From positions 518,875 to 582,874 of the forward strand of contig NZ_JSYZ01000003.1 in the NCBI RefSeq assembly GCF_001293465.1: a stretch of 64,000 bases of DNA, in the 5' to 3' direction. The DNA comes from Pseudomonas asplenii. GTDB taxonomy: Bacteria; Pseudomonadota; Gammaproteobacteria; Pseudomonadales; Pseudomonadaceae. This document shows positions 49,142-58,386 of the stretch, piece after piece (the stretch's first letter is position 1; each line of letters opens with the position of its first letter). Made by a program: the position numbers and the translations under genes. Below the pieces are notes generated by a model. The model made no database searches and had not been told where the DNA came from. It saw only the letters and a list, made by a program, of their open reading frames with translations.

Positions 49142-50209
49142 ATGCTGGACTGGAAAAAACGCGCAGGCAGCGCGCCGGAACGCGCTGCAGAACCCTCGCC
49201 GGCACCCCGCGGCTATTTTGCCGGCCTGCTGTTCAGTCGTGCCCTGGCAACCCTGGTCGGGTTGTACCTGGTGGTGACGATTCTGCTCGGCTGGTACTGG
49301 AGCCAGGAGCCGGCGCTGTTTCCCGTCCAGCAGAACGCGCAGATGGCCGCCGAGAAGCAGGGGCGCAAGATGGTCGTCGGTTATACCACGGTCGAGACCC
49401 TCAAGACGGTGGTCGGTACCCTGCTGAACAAGCCGGGTGGCTATCTCTCCAACGATCGTTTCCCGCCTGGTGTCTGGCTGGACAACATTCCCAGCTGGGA
49501 ATACGGCGTGCTGGTCCAGGTGCGCGACCTGACTCGCGCCCTGCGCAAGGATTTCGCCCGCTCGCAATCGCAGTCGGCCGAAGACGCCGACCTGGCCAAG
49601 GCCGAGCCGCGCTTCAACTTCGACAACCGCAGCTGGATGCTGCCGTCCAGTGAGGCGGAGTACCAGGAGGGCATCAACTCCCTGGATCGCTACCAGGCCC
49701 GGCTGTCGGACCCTAACCAGAACAACGCGCTGTTCTACGCCCGTGCCGACAACCTGAACAACTGGCTCGGCGATGTCGCCACGCGCCTGGGCTCGCTGTC
49801 CCAGCGCCTGTCGGCCAGTGTCGGGCGGGTCAAGCTGAACTCCGCGCTGAAAACCGAAAGCGTGGCCCCGGGCCAGGTGCCGCAGGTTGACGAAGAAGTG
49901 GTCGAGACGCCGTGGCTGCAGATCGACAACGTGTTCTACGAAGCCCGTGGCCAGGCCTGGGCGCTGTCGCACCTGCTGCGGGCGATCGAGGTCGACTTCG
50001 CCGACGTGCTGGCGAAGAAGAATGCGACGGTCAGCGTGCGGCAGATCATCCGCGAGCTGGAAGCCTCGCAGGAGCCGGTCTGGAGCCCGATGATCCTCAA
50101 CGGCAGCGGCTTCGGCGTCCTGGCCAACCACTCGCTGGTCATGGCCAACTACATTTCGCGGGCCAACGCCGCGGTGATCGACCTGCGCCAACTGCTCAAC
50201 CAGGGTTGA
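49142..50209 (+). CDS. DUF2333 family membrane-anchored protein
   Basis: The 355-residue protein has one membrane segment (FSRALATLVGLYLVVTILLGWYW, about 30-55) and a large soluble part outside the membrane with the family's ETLKTVVGTLLNKPGGYLSND motif. No function is known. Start: the ATG at 49142, preceded by AAGGA; longer frames upstream lie in the hairpin region. The position next to a NUDIX and a Sui1 gene matches the Pseudomonas speA region. Confidence 0.9.
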   Translation: MLDWKKRAGSAPERAAEPSPAPRGYFAGLLFSRALATLVGLYLVVTILLGWYWSQEPALFPVQQNAQMAAEKQGRKMVVGYTTVETLKTVVGTLLNKPGGYLSNDRFPPGVWLDNIPSWEYGVLVQVRDLTRALRKDFARSQSQSAEDADLAKAEPRFNFDNRSWMLPSSEAEYQEGINSLDRYQARLSDPNQNNALFYARADNLNNWLGDVATRLGSLSQRLSASVGRVKLNSALKTESVAPGQVPQVDEEVVETPWLQIDNVFYEARGQAWALSHLLRAIEVDFADVLAKKNATVSVRQIIRELEASQEPVWSPMILNGSGFGVLANHSLVMANYISRANAAVIDLRQLLNQG

Positions 50210-50212
50210 TCG

Positions 50213-50758
50213 ATGAATGTCTCCCCGAACGAGGTGGCGCATCGCGCCGCCTCCGATGCCGAGCTGATCGCCTGGGTCGACGACGACGATCGCCTGCAAG
50301 GCAGCCTCGCCCGCGCCGAGTTGCGTGAGCGCGGCCTGATCGGACGTGGCACCTACATCCTGCTGTTCAATTCGGCCGGTGAGCTGTGCGTGCATCGGCG
50401 GACCCTGAGCAAGGCCATCTATCCCGGCTACTGGGACGTGGCGGCCGGCGGCATGGTCCAGGCCGATGAAAGCTACGCCGAGTCGGCCGCCCGCGAGCTG
50501 GAGGAGGAGCTGGGCGTCAGTGGCGTACCCTTGACCGCCCACGAGCGTTTCTTCTTCGATCAGCCGGGCAACCGGCTCTGGTGTGCGGTGTTCAGTGCTG
50601 TCTGGGACGGGCCCTTGCGCCTGCAACCGGAAGAAGTGCTGGAGGCACGTTTCGTCGCGGTGGATACCGCCGTGGAGGAAAGCGCGCGCAAGCCCTACTG
50701 CCCGGACTCCCTGGCGGCCCTGAAGCGCTATTTGCAGGGCGTCGCAAAACCTTCATGA
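50213..50758 (+). CDS. NUDIX hydrolase (YfcD-like)
   Basis: The 181-residue protein carries the NUDIX box GGMVQADESYAESAARELEEELGV (residues about 80-103) with an intact REXXEE core (RELEEEL). It resembles YfcD-type enzymes, which share the fold of isopentenyl-diphosphate isomerase; the substrate is unknown. It starts 4 bases after the DUF2333 stop. Confidence 0.93.
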   Translation: MNVSPNEVAHRAASDAELIAWVDDDDRLQGSLARAELRERGLIGRGTYILLFNSAGELCVHRRTLSKAIYPGYWDVAAGGMVQADESYAESAARELEEELGVSGVPLTAHERFFFDQPGNRLWCAVFSAVWDGPLRLQPEEVLEARFVAVDTAVEESARKPYCPDSLAALKRYLQGVAKPS

Positions 50759-50931
50759 AATGGCGCCGATTGGCTCTTGGGTCATCGGCCTTTTGCCGTT
50801 ACACTGCGCGACTTTTCAAGCTCAAGCGGCCTGGCCGCCTTGAGTAGCGCTGCCCCTGCCTGAGTGGGGCTTCGCGGTCGTCGCCCGTCATGGCTTTCGA
50901 CCAGTCTTTCGTCCTCCCAAGAGGATTGCCG

Positions 50932-51303
50932 GTGGCCAAAAAAGCCGCATCCTTCGCCGCTCTCGGCGGCCTGGTGTTTTCCACCGACGCAGGCCGACAT
51001 TGCCCCGACTGTAGCCAGCCGGTGGCCGCCTGTACCTGCAAACAGACCCGTATCCCCGAAGGCGACGGTATTGCCCGCGTGCGCCGCGAAAGCAAGGGCC
51101 GTGGCGGCAAGACGGTGACGACGATCACCGGCGTGCCCCTGGCCGAAGACGCCCTCAAGGAACTGGCCAGTACCTTGAAGAAACGCTGTGGTACCGGTGG
51201 CGCGCTGAAAGACGGCGTCATCGAGATCCAGGGCGACCATGTCGAGTTGCTGCTGGGCGAGCTGGTCAAACACGGTTTCAAGGCGAAGAAGTCCGGCGGC
51301 TAG
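50932..51303 (+). CDS. Sui1/YciH-like translation initiation factor
   Basis: The 123-residue protein has an N-terminal CPDCSQPVAACTC cysteine motif and a Sui1 domain (GKTVTTITGVPLAEDALKELASTLKKRCGTGGALKDGVIEIQGDH). Such proteins resemble eIF1 and YciH and may influence start-codon choice. I chose the GTG at 50932, with AGAGGA upstream, over an ATG 14 codons earlier, because the residues from VAKKAASF match the family. Confidence 0.9.
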   Translation: MAKKAASFAALGGLVFSTDAGRHCPDCSQPVAACTCKQTRIPEGDGIARVRRESKGRGGKTVTTITGVPLAEDALKELASTLKKRCGTGGALKDGVIEIQGDHVELLLGELVKHGFKAKKSGG

Positions 51304-51307
51304 CAGC

Positions 51308-51387
51308 CTCTGTGAAAACCACCGTGCAGTCGACCCGCCAGCCCGGATGAACCCGGCCTGGCAGTCGCGCCCATGGTTTTCACAGAG
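51308..51387. repeat. 80-base inverted repeat after the sui1 gene
   Basis: The 14-base arms CTCTGTGAAAACCA (51308-51321) and TGGTTTTCACAGAG (51374-51387) are perfect inverses; an inner GCCAG...CTGGC pair with GGG/CCC extends the structure. There is no T-run, so it may be a repeat element or a leader structure of speA. Confidence 0.5.
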
Positions 51388-51482
51388 CCTGTTCCCGCAC
51401 AGCCTCTTGGGGGCTGTACGAAATGTTTTCAACGCAGCCTGGGCGAGCGCGGATACATAGCGTACAGAGCCTAAACTCGGAG

Positions 51483-51510
51483 CTGTATCCGTGGTCTCAC
51501 ACGGATACAG
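51483..51510 (+). promoter_or_regulatory. Perfect 11-bp hairpin in the speA leader
   Basis: CTGTATCCGTG (51483-51493) and CACGGATACAG (51500-51510) enclose a 6-base loop. It lies 83 bases before the speA ATG. It could be a protein operator or an RNA structure that regulates speA. Confidence 0.5.
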
Positions 51511-51592
51511 GCGAATCGTCATTTTCATTCTTTAGACTGCGCGCAGCCTGGGTCCAGGCGGCGCTACCTGACTTCTTCTATAGGGGACTTCG

Positions 51593-53506
51593 ATGTCCGT
51601 ACGACGCACACGCAAAGACGATGGCAGCCAATGGACAGTTGCGGACAGCCGCAGTGTTTACGGGATTCGCCATTGGGGGGCCGGATATTTCGCGATCAAT
51701 GATGCCGGTCGCGTAGAGGTTCGTCCGAACGGCCCGAACAGTTCGCCCATCGATCTCTTCGAGCAGGTCGACGAGCTGCGCAAGAGCGGCTTGTCCCTGC
51801 CCCTGCTGGTGCGCTTCCCGGATATCCTGCAGGACCGCGTCCGCCAACTGACCGGCGCGTTCGACGCGAACATCGCGCGCCTGGAATACCAGAGCAAGTA
51901 CACCGCGCTGTATCCGATCAAGGTCAACCAGCAGGAAGCGGTGATCGAGAACATCATCGCCACCCAGAACGTCTCCATCGGCCTGGAGGCCGGCTCCAAG
52001 CCCGAGCTGCTGGCGGTGCTGGCGCTGGCGCCGAAAGGCGGCACCATCGTCTGCAACGGCTACAAGGACCGCGAGTTCATTCGCCTGGCGCTGATGGGCC
52101 AGAAGCTCGGTCACAACGTGTTCATCGTGATCGAGAAAGAGTCCGAGGTGGAACTGGTGATCGAGGAGGCCGCCTCCCTCAAGGTCAAGCCCCAGGTCGG
52201 CCTGCGGGTGCGCCTGTCGTCCCTGGCGTCGAGCAAGTGGGCCGATACCGGTGGCGAGAAATCCAAGTTCGGCCTGTCGGCGGCGCAACTGCTGTCGGTG
52301 GTCGAGCGTTTCCGCACGGCCGGCCTCGACCAGGGCATCCGCCTGCTGCACTTCCACATGGGTTCGCAGATTGCCAACCTGGCCGACTACCAGTACGGCT
52401 TCAAGGAAGCGATCCGCTACTATGGCGAACTGCGCAACCTCGGCCTGCCGGTGGATCACATCGACGTCGGTGGCGGCCTGGGGGTCGACTACGACGGTAC
52501 CCACTCGCGTAACGCCAGTTCGATCAACTACGACATGGATGACTACGCCGGTGTCGTGGTCGGCATGCTCAAGGAGTTCTGCGACGCGCAGAACCTGCCG
52601 CATCCGAACATCTTCTCCGAGAGTGGCCGGTCGCTGACCGCCCACCACGCGATGCTGGTAGTGCAGGTGACCGACGTCGAGAAACACAACGACGACGTGC
52701 CGCACATCGAGAATCCGCAAAACCTGCCGGAAACCGTGCAGTGGCTGGTGGAACTGCTGGGCCCGACCGATATCGAGATGGTCACCGAAACCTACTGGCG
52801 CGCCACCCACTACATGAGCGACGTGGCCACCCAGTACGCCGATGGCAAGCTGACCCTGGCCGAGAAGGCCCTGGCCGAGCAGTGCTACTTCGCCGTGTGC
52901 CGCCGCCTGCACAACTCGCTGAAGGCCCGCCAGCGTTCGCATCGCCAGGTGCTCGACGAACTCAACGACAAGCTCGCCGACAAGTACATCTGCAACTTCT
53001 CGGTATTCCAGAGCCTGCCCGATACCTGGGCCATCGGCCAGGTGTTGCCGATCCTGCCGCTGCATCGGCTGAACGAGGAGCCGCTGCGGCGTGCGGTGCT
53101 GCAGGACCTGACCTGCGACTCCGACGGCAAGATCAAGCAGTACGTCGACGAGCAGAGCATCGAGACCAGCCTGCCGGTGCACGCGGTGAACGAAGGCGAA
53201 GACTACCTGCTGGGGATCTTCCTGGTCGGTGCCTACCAGGAAATTCTCGGCGACATGCACAACCTGTTCGGTGACACCGACTCGGTGAACATCTACCAGA
53301 ATGCCGACGGCAGCGTGTACCACGCCGGTATCGAAACCCACGACACCATCGAGGACATGCTGCGTTATGTGCACCTGTCGCCGGAGGAACTGATGACTCA
53401 CTACCGCGACAAGGTCGCCAGTGCCAGCATCAGCGTCAAGGAGCGGACCCAGTTCCTCGATGCATTGCGTCTGGGCCTGACCCGTTCGTCCTACCTGTCC
53501 TCATGA
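51593..53506 (+). CDS. speA: Biosynthetic arginine decarboxylase
   Basis: SpeA (637 residues) is the PLP enzyme that converts arginine to agmatine for putrescine synthesis. Segments include [15 protein letters not shown], the PLP-lysine region [47 protein letters not shown] and [15 protein letters not shown]. The ATG at 51593 has AGGGGA upstream. The 289-base leader after the Sui1 gene contains two inverted repeats. Confidence 0.97.
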   Translation: MSVRRTRKDDGSQWTVADSRSVYGIRHWGAGYFAINDAGRVEVRPNGPNSSPIDLFEQVDELRKSGLSLPLLVRFPDILQDRVRQLTGAFDANIARLEYQSKYTALYPIKVNQQEAVIENIIATQNVSIGLEAGSKPELLAVLALAPKGGTIVCNGYKDREFIRLALMGQKLGHNVFIVIEKESEVELVIEEAASLKVKPQVGLRVRLSSLASSKWADTGGEKSKFGLSAAQLLSVVERFRTAGLDQGIRLLHFHMGSQIANLADYQYGFKEAIRYYGELRNLGLPVDHIDVGGGLGVDYDGTHSRNASSINYDMDDYAGVVVGMLKEFCDAQNLPHPNIFSESGRSLTAHHAMLVVQVTDVEKHNDDVPHIENPQNLPETVQWLVELLGPTDIEMVTETYWRATHYMSDVATQYADGKLTLAEKALAEQCYFAVCRRLHNSLKARQRSHRQVLDELNDKLADKYICNFSVFQSLPDTWAIGQVLPILPLHRLNEEPLRRAVLQDLTCDSDGKIKQYVDEQSIETSLPVHAVNEGEDYLLGIFLVGAYQEILGDMHNLFGDTDSVNIYQNADGSVYHAGIETHDTIEDMLRYVHLSPEELMTHYRDKVASASISVKERTQFLDALRLGLTRSSYLSS

Positions 53507-53532
53507 GGCAAGGCCGATAGTTCCTCGGAACC

Positions 53533-53556
53533 AGCCCTTTCAATAAAGGGCTTTTT
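53533..53556 (+). terminator. Rho-independent terminator of speA
   Basis: AGCCCTTT (53533-53540), loop CAAT, AAAGGGCT (53545-53552) and then TTTT. The stem begins 27 bases after the speA stop. Confidence 0.9.
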
Positions 53557-53592
53557 CCTTTGATCGTGTAGGCTTGGTCTGAATCTCGAAAA

Positions 53593-53616
53593 CCCACCCT
53601 CTGCGGTGGGTTTTTT
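53593..53616 (+). terminator. Second Rho-independent terminator
   Basis: CCCACC (53593-53598), loop CTCTGC, GGTGGG (53605-53610), then six T. It insulates vgrG from speA. The flanking AA on the left also pairs with the T-run. Confidence 0.85.
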
Positions 53617-53757
53617 ATTGCCTAACGGCAAAGTGATGGTTTCACCGCTTCCGTGTTTTGTGTAGGTGATTTCTCTAACGCCTGTTTGCCCCTCTACTCG
53701 CTCTTTTCCCTCGGCGAAAATCCCGAGTCCAAGTCGAGCCCATGTAGAGGAATATCC

Positions 53758-55050
53758 ATGTTCGATCCAGCCAACCAGCCGTTTTTCCGTCTGGATGTTG
53801 CCGGCTTGTCCCGTCCTCTGGCTGTCACTTCCTTCAGCGGTCGCGAGGCGGTCAGCGAGCTGTTCGCCTTCGAACTGGACGTGCCCGACGAGACCATTGG
53901 AACGGATCCGGGCAGGCTGATGTACCGCAGTTGTTTTCTGTGCCTGGGGGCCGCCGATCAGGGTATCCATGCACAGATCCAGGGCGTCAACCTGCGTTGT
54001 TCCGGCCTGGCTCCGGGCCACTGCCGGCTGTTTCTCGGGCCGCGCCTGGGGCTGCTGGCGCAGCGCCTGCGTCGGCGCCTGTTCCAGCAGCGCACGGTAC
54101 CGGGGATCATTGCCCAGGTGCTGGGTGAGCACGGCCTGCGGGATGACGCGTTTCGTTTCTCCCTCAAGGCGCGTTGTGTCCCGCGACCGTATTGCGTGCA
54201 GTTCGACGAATCCGACCTGGCGTTCGTCCAGCGACTCTGTGCCGAGGAAGGCATCCACTTTCACTTCCAGCACTCGCGGAACCATCATCGCCTGGTATTC
54301 ACCGATGGGCTGGGTGCCTTGCGGCGGACCCGGGAAGCGCGCTTCTGCCCGGATGACGGACCCGGGGTCGAGGATTTCCAGGTCGCCCTGTCGGGGCGGC
54401 TGCCCCGCCGTGGCGGGCGCGGCCAGGAGTTGGCGCAGGGCGAAAGTGATTTGCCGGGGCTTCATTGTGCAGCCTTTATGCCGCTGTCCGGGCACCCCTG
54501 CGCGGCGTGGAACCGCCTGTGGCTGATCACGGCGCTTGAGCATCGCGGCGACAGCAGCCCGCGCGAACCTTGGGGGTTGTTCTACCGCAACCTGTTCAGC
54601 GCGACCTCCTGGGAGGTGGCCCTGCGCACCTCCCGCCGTTATCCGAAACCGCGGTTGTCCGGCCTGTTTCGGGCCCGGCTGGCCGCTGGCGAGAGGCGCG
54701 CCAGCCCGGACGGGCAAGTGCGGCTCGCCGTGCAGTTGCTGGTCTTCTATCAGGGCGAGGGTGCCCGGCAGAGCACCTGCCACCTGCCGCTCGACCGCTC
54801 GGCGATGGCCGACGCCGATGCATTCGTTGCAGGGCTGGAGGTGGGGACGCCGCTCTGGGTGCGGTTTGCCGATGGCGACCCGGACCGGCCGCACATTGTC
54901 GGGCGCGCCGAGACCCGGCAGTGGCAGGCGCAGTCTGCCGGTGACCCGGTATGTGAACTGTTGCGTATGGGGCATCCACTGGTATTGCTGTGCCCCCCTG
55001 CAAGCGATAGCCGGCCAGCTTCCTGCGGTTGCCGGGGTTGCCTGCCGTGA
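53758..55050 (+). CDS. Short VgrG-like type VI secretion protein without spike
   Basis: The 430-residue protein has the VgrG/gp27-like region (about 1-340) with VTSFSGREAVSELFAFELDV, IHAQIQGVN and YCVQFDESDLAFVQRLCAEEGIHFHFQH, and a gp5-like OB region ending GDPDRPHIVGRAETRQW. The beta-helix spike and any C-terminal effector are missing; VgrG proteins are normally about 600 residues or more. The stop overlaps the DUF4123 gene. AGAGGA precedes the ATG. This may be an orphan VgrG tied to an adaptor. Confidence 0.85.
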   Translation: MFDPANQPFFRLDVAGLSRPLAVTSFSGREAVSELFAFELDVPDETIGTDPGRLMYRSCFLCLGAADQGIHAQIQGVNLRCSGLAPGHCRLFLGPRLGLLAQRLRRRLFQQRTVPGIIAQVLGEHGLRDDAFRFSLKARCVPRPYCVQFDESDLAFVQRLCAEEGIHFHFQHSRNHHRLVFTDGLGALRRTREARFCPDDGPGVEDFQVALSGRLPRRGGRGQELAQGESDLPGLHCAAFMPLSGHPCAAWNRLWLITALEHRGDSSPREPWGLFYRNLFSATSWEVALRTSRRYPKPRLSGLFRARLAAGERRASPDGQVRLAVQLLVFYQGEGARQSTCHLPLDRSAMADADAFVAGLEVGTPLWVRFADGDPDRPHIVGRAETRQWQAQSAGDPVCELLRMGHPLVLLCPPASDSRPASCGCRGCLP

Positions 55051-55826
55051 ACACGAATGCGACATGGCTGCTGCTGGATATCCCCACGGCACCCGGCTTG
55101 GTTGCGGCCTTGCGGGAGCGCTATGCGCACTACGAAAGCTACCCGTTGTTCGAGGGTACGCCGTTCCACGGTGTGCGTGACTGGGGGCCGCGGCTGCTGC
55201 GACTGGCGGCGGATTGTCCGTTGGCGACGCTGAGCCAGGCCCGGCCCACGGCCTGGGGTGGGCTGTTCCTGCGTAGCCGGGCTCCCGTCCCCGTCCTGTT
55301 GGCCCATTTGCGGCAGATGCTGGTGGTGCGCTTCGACGGCGAGCGTCAGGGCGTGGTCAGCTATTACAACCCGCAGACCGCCAGCTATTTTTTTGACGGT
55401 ACCGATAGCCGTGAACTGAGCCGTTGGCTTGGGCCGATCAGTCTTCTCTACTGGTACGGCGGCACCTGGGCCGACAAGGCTGCCGGTTGTCTCGGCTGGC
55501 AGCAGTTGATCAATCCGCAGTTGGAAGGGCCGGCTCTCGGCGCCGGGGAGCCCCTCAGTGCCGCTCAGCAGCGGCGGCTGCAGGTGTGTCTGCTGGAGCG
55601 GCATGCCTACCAGTGGAGCCGGGCCAGCGGCCACGATTACGCCAGGACCTGGGGTCATCTGCAGGAGGGCGTCGCCCAGGGCTTTCGCGACAGTGCCAGC
55701 CTCGATGACTGGCTATGGTTGCGGGCGCAGTATCCAGCGGCGCCATTTCCATCCGGCCTACCGGGCGATACGCCGGGCGAGCGCCTGGAGCATCTGCGCC
55801 AGGCCTGGATGCGGGCGCGGGGCTGA
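55047..55826 (+). CDS. DUF4123 protein (type VI secretion adaptor, Tap/TEC)
   Basis: The 259-residue protein follows vgrG with a GTGA overlap; the GTG start is within the vgrG stop. It has the DUF4123 features: WLLLDIPTAPGLVAALRERY at the start, YPLFEGTPFHGVRDWGPRLLRL, and the central SYYNPQTASYFF segment. Such proteins load effectors on VgrG. No effector gene follows; the next gene, a MATE transporter, is convergent, with no intervening base. Confidence 0.85.
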   Translation: MNTNATWLLLDIPTAPGLVAALRERYAHYESYPLFEGTPFHGVRDWGPRLLRLAADCPLATLSQARPTAWGGLFLRSRAPVPVLLAHLRQMLVVRFDGERQGVVSYYNPQTASYFFDGTDSRELSRWLGPISLLYWYGGTWADKAAGCLGWQQLINPQLEGPALGAGEPLSAAQQRRLQVCLLERHAYQWSRASGHDYARTWGHLQEGVAQGFRDSASLDDWLWLRAQYPAAPFPSGLPGDTPGERLEHLRQAWMRARG

Positions 55827-57176
55827 CTAGTGCGTCGGGCTGTTGAACCAGCGATCCCGCCGCTGCAGTTTCCAGGCACAAGCGCCCAGGGTCAGGCTGC
55901 GCAGCGACATGAACAGCAGGAACGCGATCCACAGGCCGTGATTGCCGTAGCGGCTCAGGATCCAGGCGAAGGGCAACGCGATCAGCACGCTGGCGAGCAT
56001 CGCGTCGCGCATCTCACGGGCGCGGGTGGCACCGATGAACAAGCCGTCCAGCAGATAACTCCAGACCGCGACCAGCGGCAGCACGGCCAGGTAGGGCAGA
56101 TAGCCAAAGGCGGTTTCGCGCACACTGGGGATGTCGGTCTGCAGGGTGATGAACAGGTGGCCGCCGAGCAGGAACAGCAAGGCGAAGCCGAGACTGGCCA
56201 GCAGTGACCAACCCGCGGCAACGACCAGCGAGCGACGCAGGGTCTGACGATCCCCGGCACCGATCGCGTGCCCGCACAGGGCTTCGACCGCATGGGCCAG
56301 GCCATCGAGGGCGTGCGCGGTCAGCAGCAGGCCGTTGAGCAGCAGGGCATTGGCGGCGACGGTGGCGTCGCCCAGGCGGGCACCTTGTATCGTGATCAGG
56401 AAAAACACCGATTGCAGGGCCATGCTGCGGATGAAGATATCGCGGTTGACGGTCAGCAAGGGGCGCCAGTTGCGCCACAGGGCCAAGGCTGCCCAGGCCA
56501 GCTTGCCGGGGTAGCTGCGCAGGGCGCCGCCGGTCAGCGCCAGGCCGAGCAGGGCACCGCTCCATTCGGCGACGACCGACGCCCGCGCCGTGCCGACCAC
56601 GCCCCATTCCAGACCGAGTACGAACCACAGGTTCAGGGCGATATTCATCAGGTTGGTGGTCAGCAGGATCGCCAGCGGCGCCCGGGCATTCTGGGTGCCG
56701 AGGAACCAGCCGACCAGCGCGTAGCTGGCCAGTGCCGCCGGTAGCCCGAACAGGCGGGTATGGAAGAAGTCCAGGGTCAGTTGCCGCAGTTCGACCGAGG
56801 GTTGCATGACTTGCAGCGCCAGATGGCTGAAGGGCAGTGCGATGACCCCGAGAAACAGCGCCAGCAGCAGACTCAGCAGCAGCCCCTGCAGGAGAACCTG
56901 CCGCAGCGCGGTCCCGTCGCCGCGTCCGGCGGCCTGGGCGGCGAAGCCGGTAGAGCCCATGCGCAGGAAACCCATGGCCCAGGCCAGGAAAATGTACAGG
57001 CTGGCCCCCACCGCCACGGCGCCCAACTGGTGGGCATGGGGCAGGTGACCGATCACCGTGCTGTCGACCAGCGCCACCAGTGGAACGGAAATATTCGACA
57101 GAATCATCGGTGCGGCGAGCGCCCAAACCCGCCGATGGGTGGGGCGGTCGCGCCAGTCAGTGAGCAGGGTGGACAT
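55827..57176 (-). CDS. MATE family efflux transporter (DinF-like)
   Basis: The 449-residue protein has about twelve membrane segments and the MATE start VWALAAPMILSNISVPLVALVDSTVIGHLPHAHQLGAVAVG, which resembles DinF. It would exchange drugs or metabolites for Na+ or H+. It ends next to the tap stop, so the two genes are convergent. I chose the ATG at 57176 (MSTLLTDWRDR). Confidence 0.92.
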   Translation of the reverse strand: MSTLLTDWRDRPTHRRVWALAAPMILSNISVPLVALVDSTVIGHLPHAHQLGAVAVGASLYIFLAWAMGFLRMGSTGFAAQAAGRGDGTALRQVLLQGLLLSLLLALFLGVIALPFSHLALQVMQPSVELRQLTLDFFHTRLFGLPAALASYALVGWFLGTQNARAPLAILLTTNLMNIALNLWFVLGLEWGVVGTARASVVAEWSGALLGLALTGGALRSYPGKLAWAALALWRNWRPLLTVNRDIFIRSMALQSVFFLITIQGARLGDATVAANALLLNGLLLTAHALDGLAHAVEALCGHAIGAGDRQTLRRSLVVAAGWSLLASLGFALLFLLGGHLFITLQTDIPSVRETAFGYLPYLAVLPLVAVWSYLLDGLFIGATRAREMRDAMLASVLIALPFAWILSRYGNHGLWIAFLLFMSLRSLTLGACAWKLQRRDRWFNSPTH

Positions 57177-57227
57177 GCAGGCTCCTCGCAAGAGCGCGCA
57201 TTGTAGCCGTCGGTCGCGCAGCGGTCG

Positions 57228-57521
57228 TCAGTGAATGATCCAGCTCAGCAGCCAGAGCCCGAGCAGCAGCCAGATGATGCCGAGGAAGATCGAGGCGCGC
57301 ATGAAGGCCCGGACTGCCGAGTAGAGGAACATCAGGCCGACGATCAGGGCCAGGATGCTGATCAGCGAGGTGTCCATGCCCAGGGCCCGGGCCAGGCCGT
57401 CGATGAAGTTGCCGCCGGCGTTGGCCAGCAGGCTGAACAGTCCGCCCAGGCCATCGACGATGAAGCGGATCACCGAGCCGAGCACCCGACCCAGCCACTC
57501 GAAAAAGCCTTCTACCTGCAT
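57228..57521 (-). CDS. Small membrane protein, function unknown
   Basis: The 97-residue protein starts with an amphipathic region (MQVEGFFEWLGRVLGSVIRF) and has two hydrophobic segments, SLISILALIVGLMFLYSAVRAF (about 50-73) and SIFLGIIWLLLGLWLLSWII (about 77-96). I do not recognise a family. It lies 51 bases upstream of the MATE gene in the same orientation. Confidence 0.6.
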   Translation of the reverse strand: MQVEGFFEWLGRVLGSVIRFIVDGLGGLFSLLANAGGNFIDGLARALGMDTSLISILALIVGLMFLYSAVRAFMRASIFLGIIWLLLGLWLLSWIIH

Positions 57522-57717
57522 ATGCGTACCCTGATGAGCGTGTGGCGCGGATTGTAGCCTTTGGCTGTGGAACTGGCAGCAAGGTTCCCGCTGGCATGGC
57601 GTGTCGAGAACAGGGGCTGATCGCTGGGGGAGATCCCTGGAGCGGCGATGGTAATTTCAGGCTGGCGGGCCAGGCGGCATTCTTCGCAGGCAGGCCCGCT
57701 CTCGCAAACGCGGGTTG

Positions 57718-58131
57718 TCAGGAGCCCACGACATGGATCCGCGGCTGCGGGAACAGGTTGTTGAGGGTTTCCAGCAGGCGCACGTGATAGATGGGTTTGC
57801 GGAACAGGTCCAGCACCTGCAGGCGCAGCATGTCGCTGACATCGTCCATGTCGGCATGCCCGGAGGTCACGATCACCGGCAGGTGCTGGCGTGAGGTGTG
57901 CTCGCGCAGCCGCTTGATCAGCGACATGCCGCTTTCCTCGGGCATGCGAAGGTCGGTAATGACCAGCGCGATGTCGGGGTGCTTGGTCAGGTGGAACAGA
58001 GCCTGCTTGACCGAGGTCGCGGTGAAGCAGGAGAACCCTTCTCCTTCCAGCAACTCGGCCAGCTCCAGGAGTGCGTCCTCTTCGTCATCCACTAGAAGGA
58101 GCTGTTGGCGTGGGGGAACAGAGGAAGTCAT
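57718..58131 (-). CDS. Single-domain response regulator next to flp
   Basis: The 137-residue protein is one receiver domain: acidic pair in LLLVDDEEDA, phospho-acceptor Asp in LVITDLRMP, Thr in VIVTSGH and Lys in FRKPI. No output domain follows. It lies 63 bases after flp in the same orientation, so it may be expressed with the pilin and act by protein contact. The partner kinase is not in the window. Confidence 0.88.
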   Translation of the reverse strand: MTSSVPPRQQLLLVDDEEDALLELAELLEGEGFSCFTATSVKQALFHLTKHPDIALVITDLRMPEESGMSLIKRLREHTSRQHLPVIVTSGHADMDDVSDMLRLQVLDLFRKPIYHVRLLETLNNLFPQPRIHVVGS

Positions 58132-58194
58132 GGGGGATTCCTGTCGCAGGGTTCACGTTCCAGTTTAGCGCCTCCTTGACGAGGAGGGGAGGGC

Positions 58195-58386
58195 TCAGCT
58201 GCCCAGGCCAGTTTTGATGCTTTGGAAGACGTTGCCGATCTTCGTGGATATGTCAGTGGTAAAACCGGCGATAATAACCGCCACCATCGCCGCCACAATC
58301 GCATATTCGATACCCGAAGCACCCTCCTTGCGACTCATGAAAAGCTGAACCTGCACATACAGCCTGGTAATGAAATCAAGGATCAT
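58195..58386 (-). CDS. flp: Flp-type pilin
   Basis: The 63-residue prepilin has the cleavage and assembly motif G/ASGIEY (Glu5 and Tyr6 of the mature protein) followed by the hydrophobic helix AIVAAMVAVIIAGF. It is the subunit of a type IVb Tad pilus. AAGGAG lies 8 bases before the ATG. It is divergent from rcpC over a 304-base gap. Confidence 0.93.
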   Translation of the reverse strand: MILDFITRLYVQVQLFMSRKEGASGIEYAIVAAMVAVIIAGFTTDISTKIGNVFQSIKTGLGS

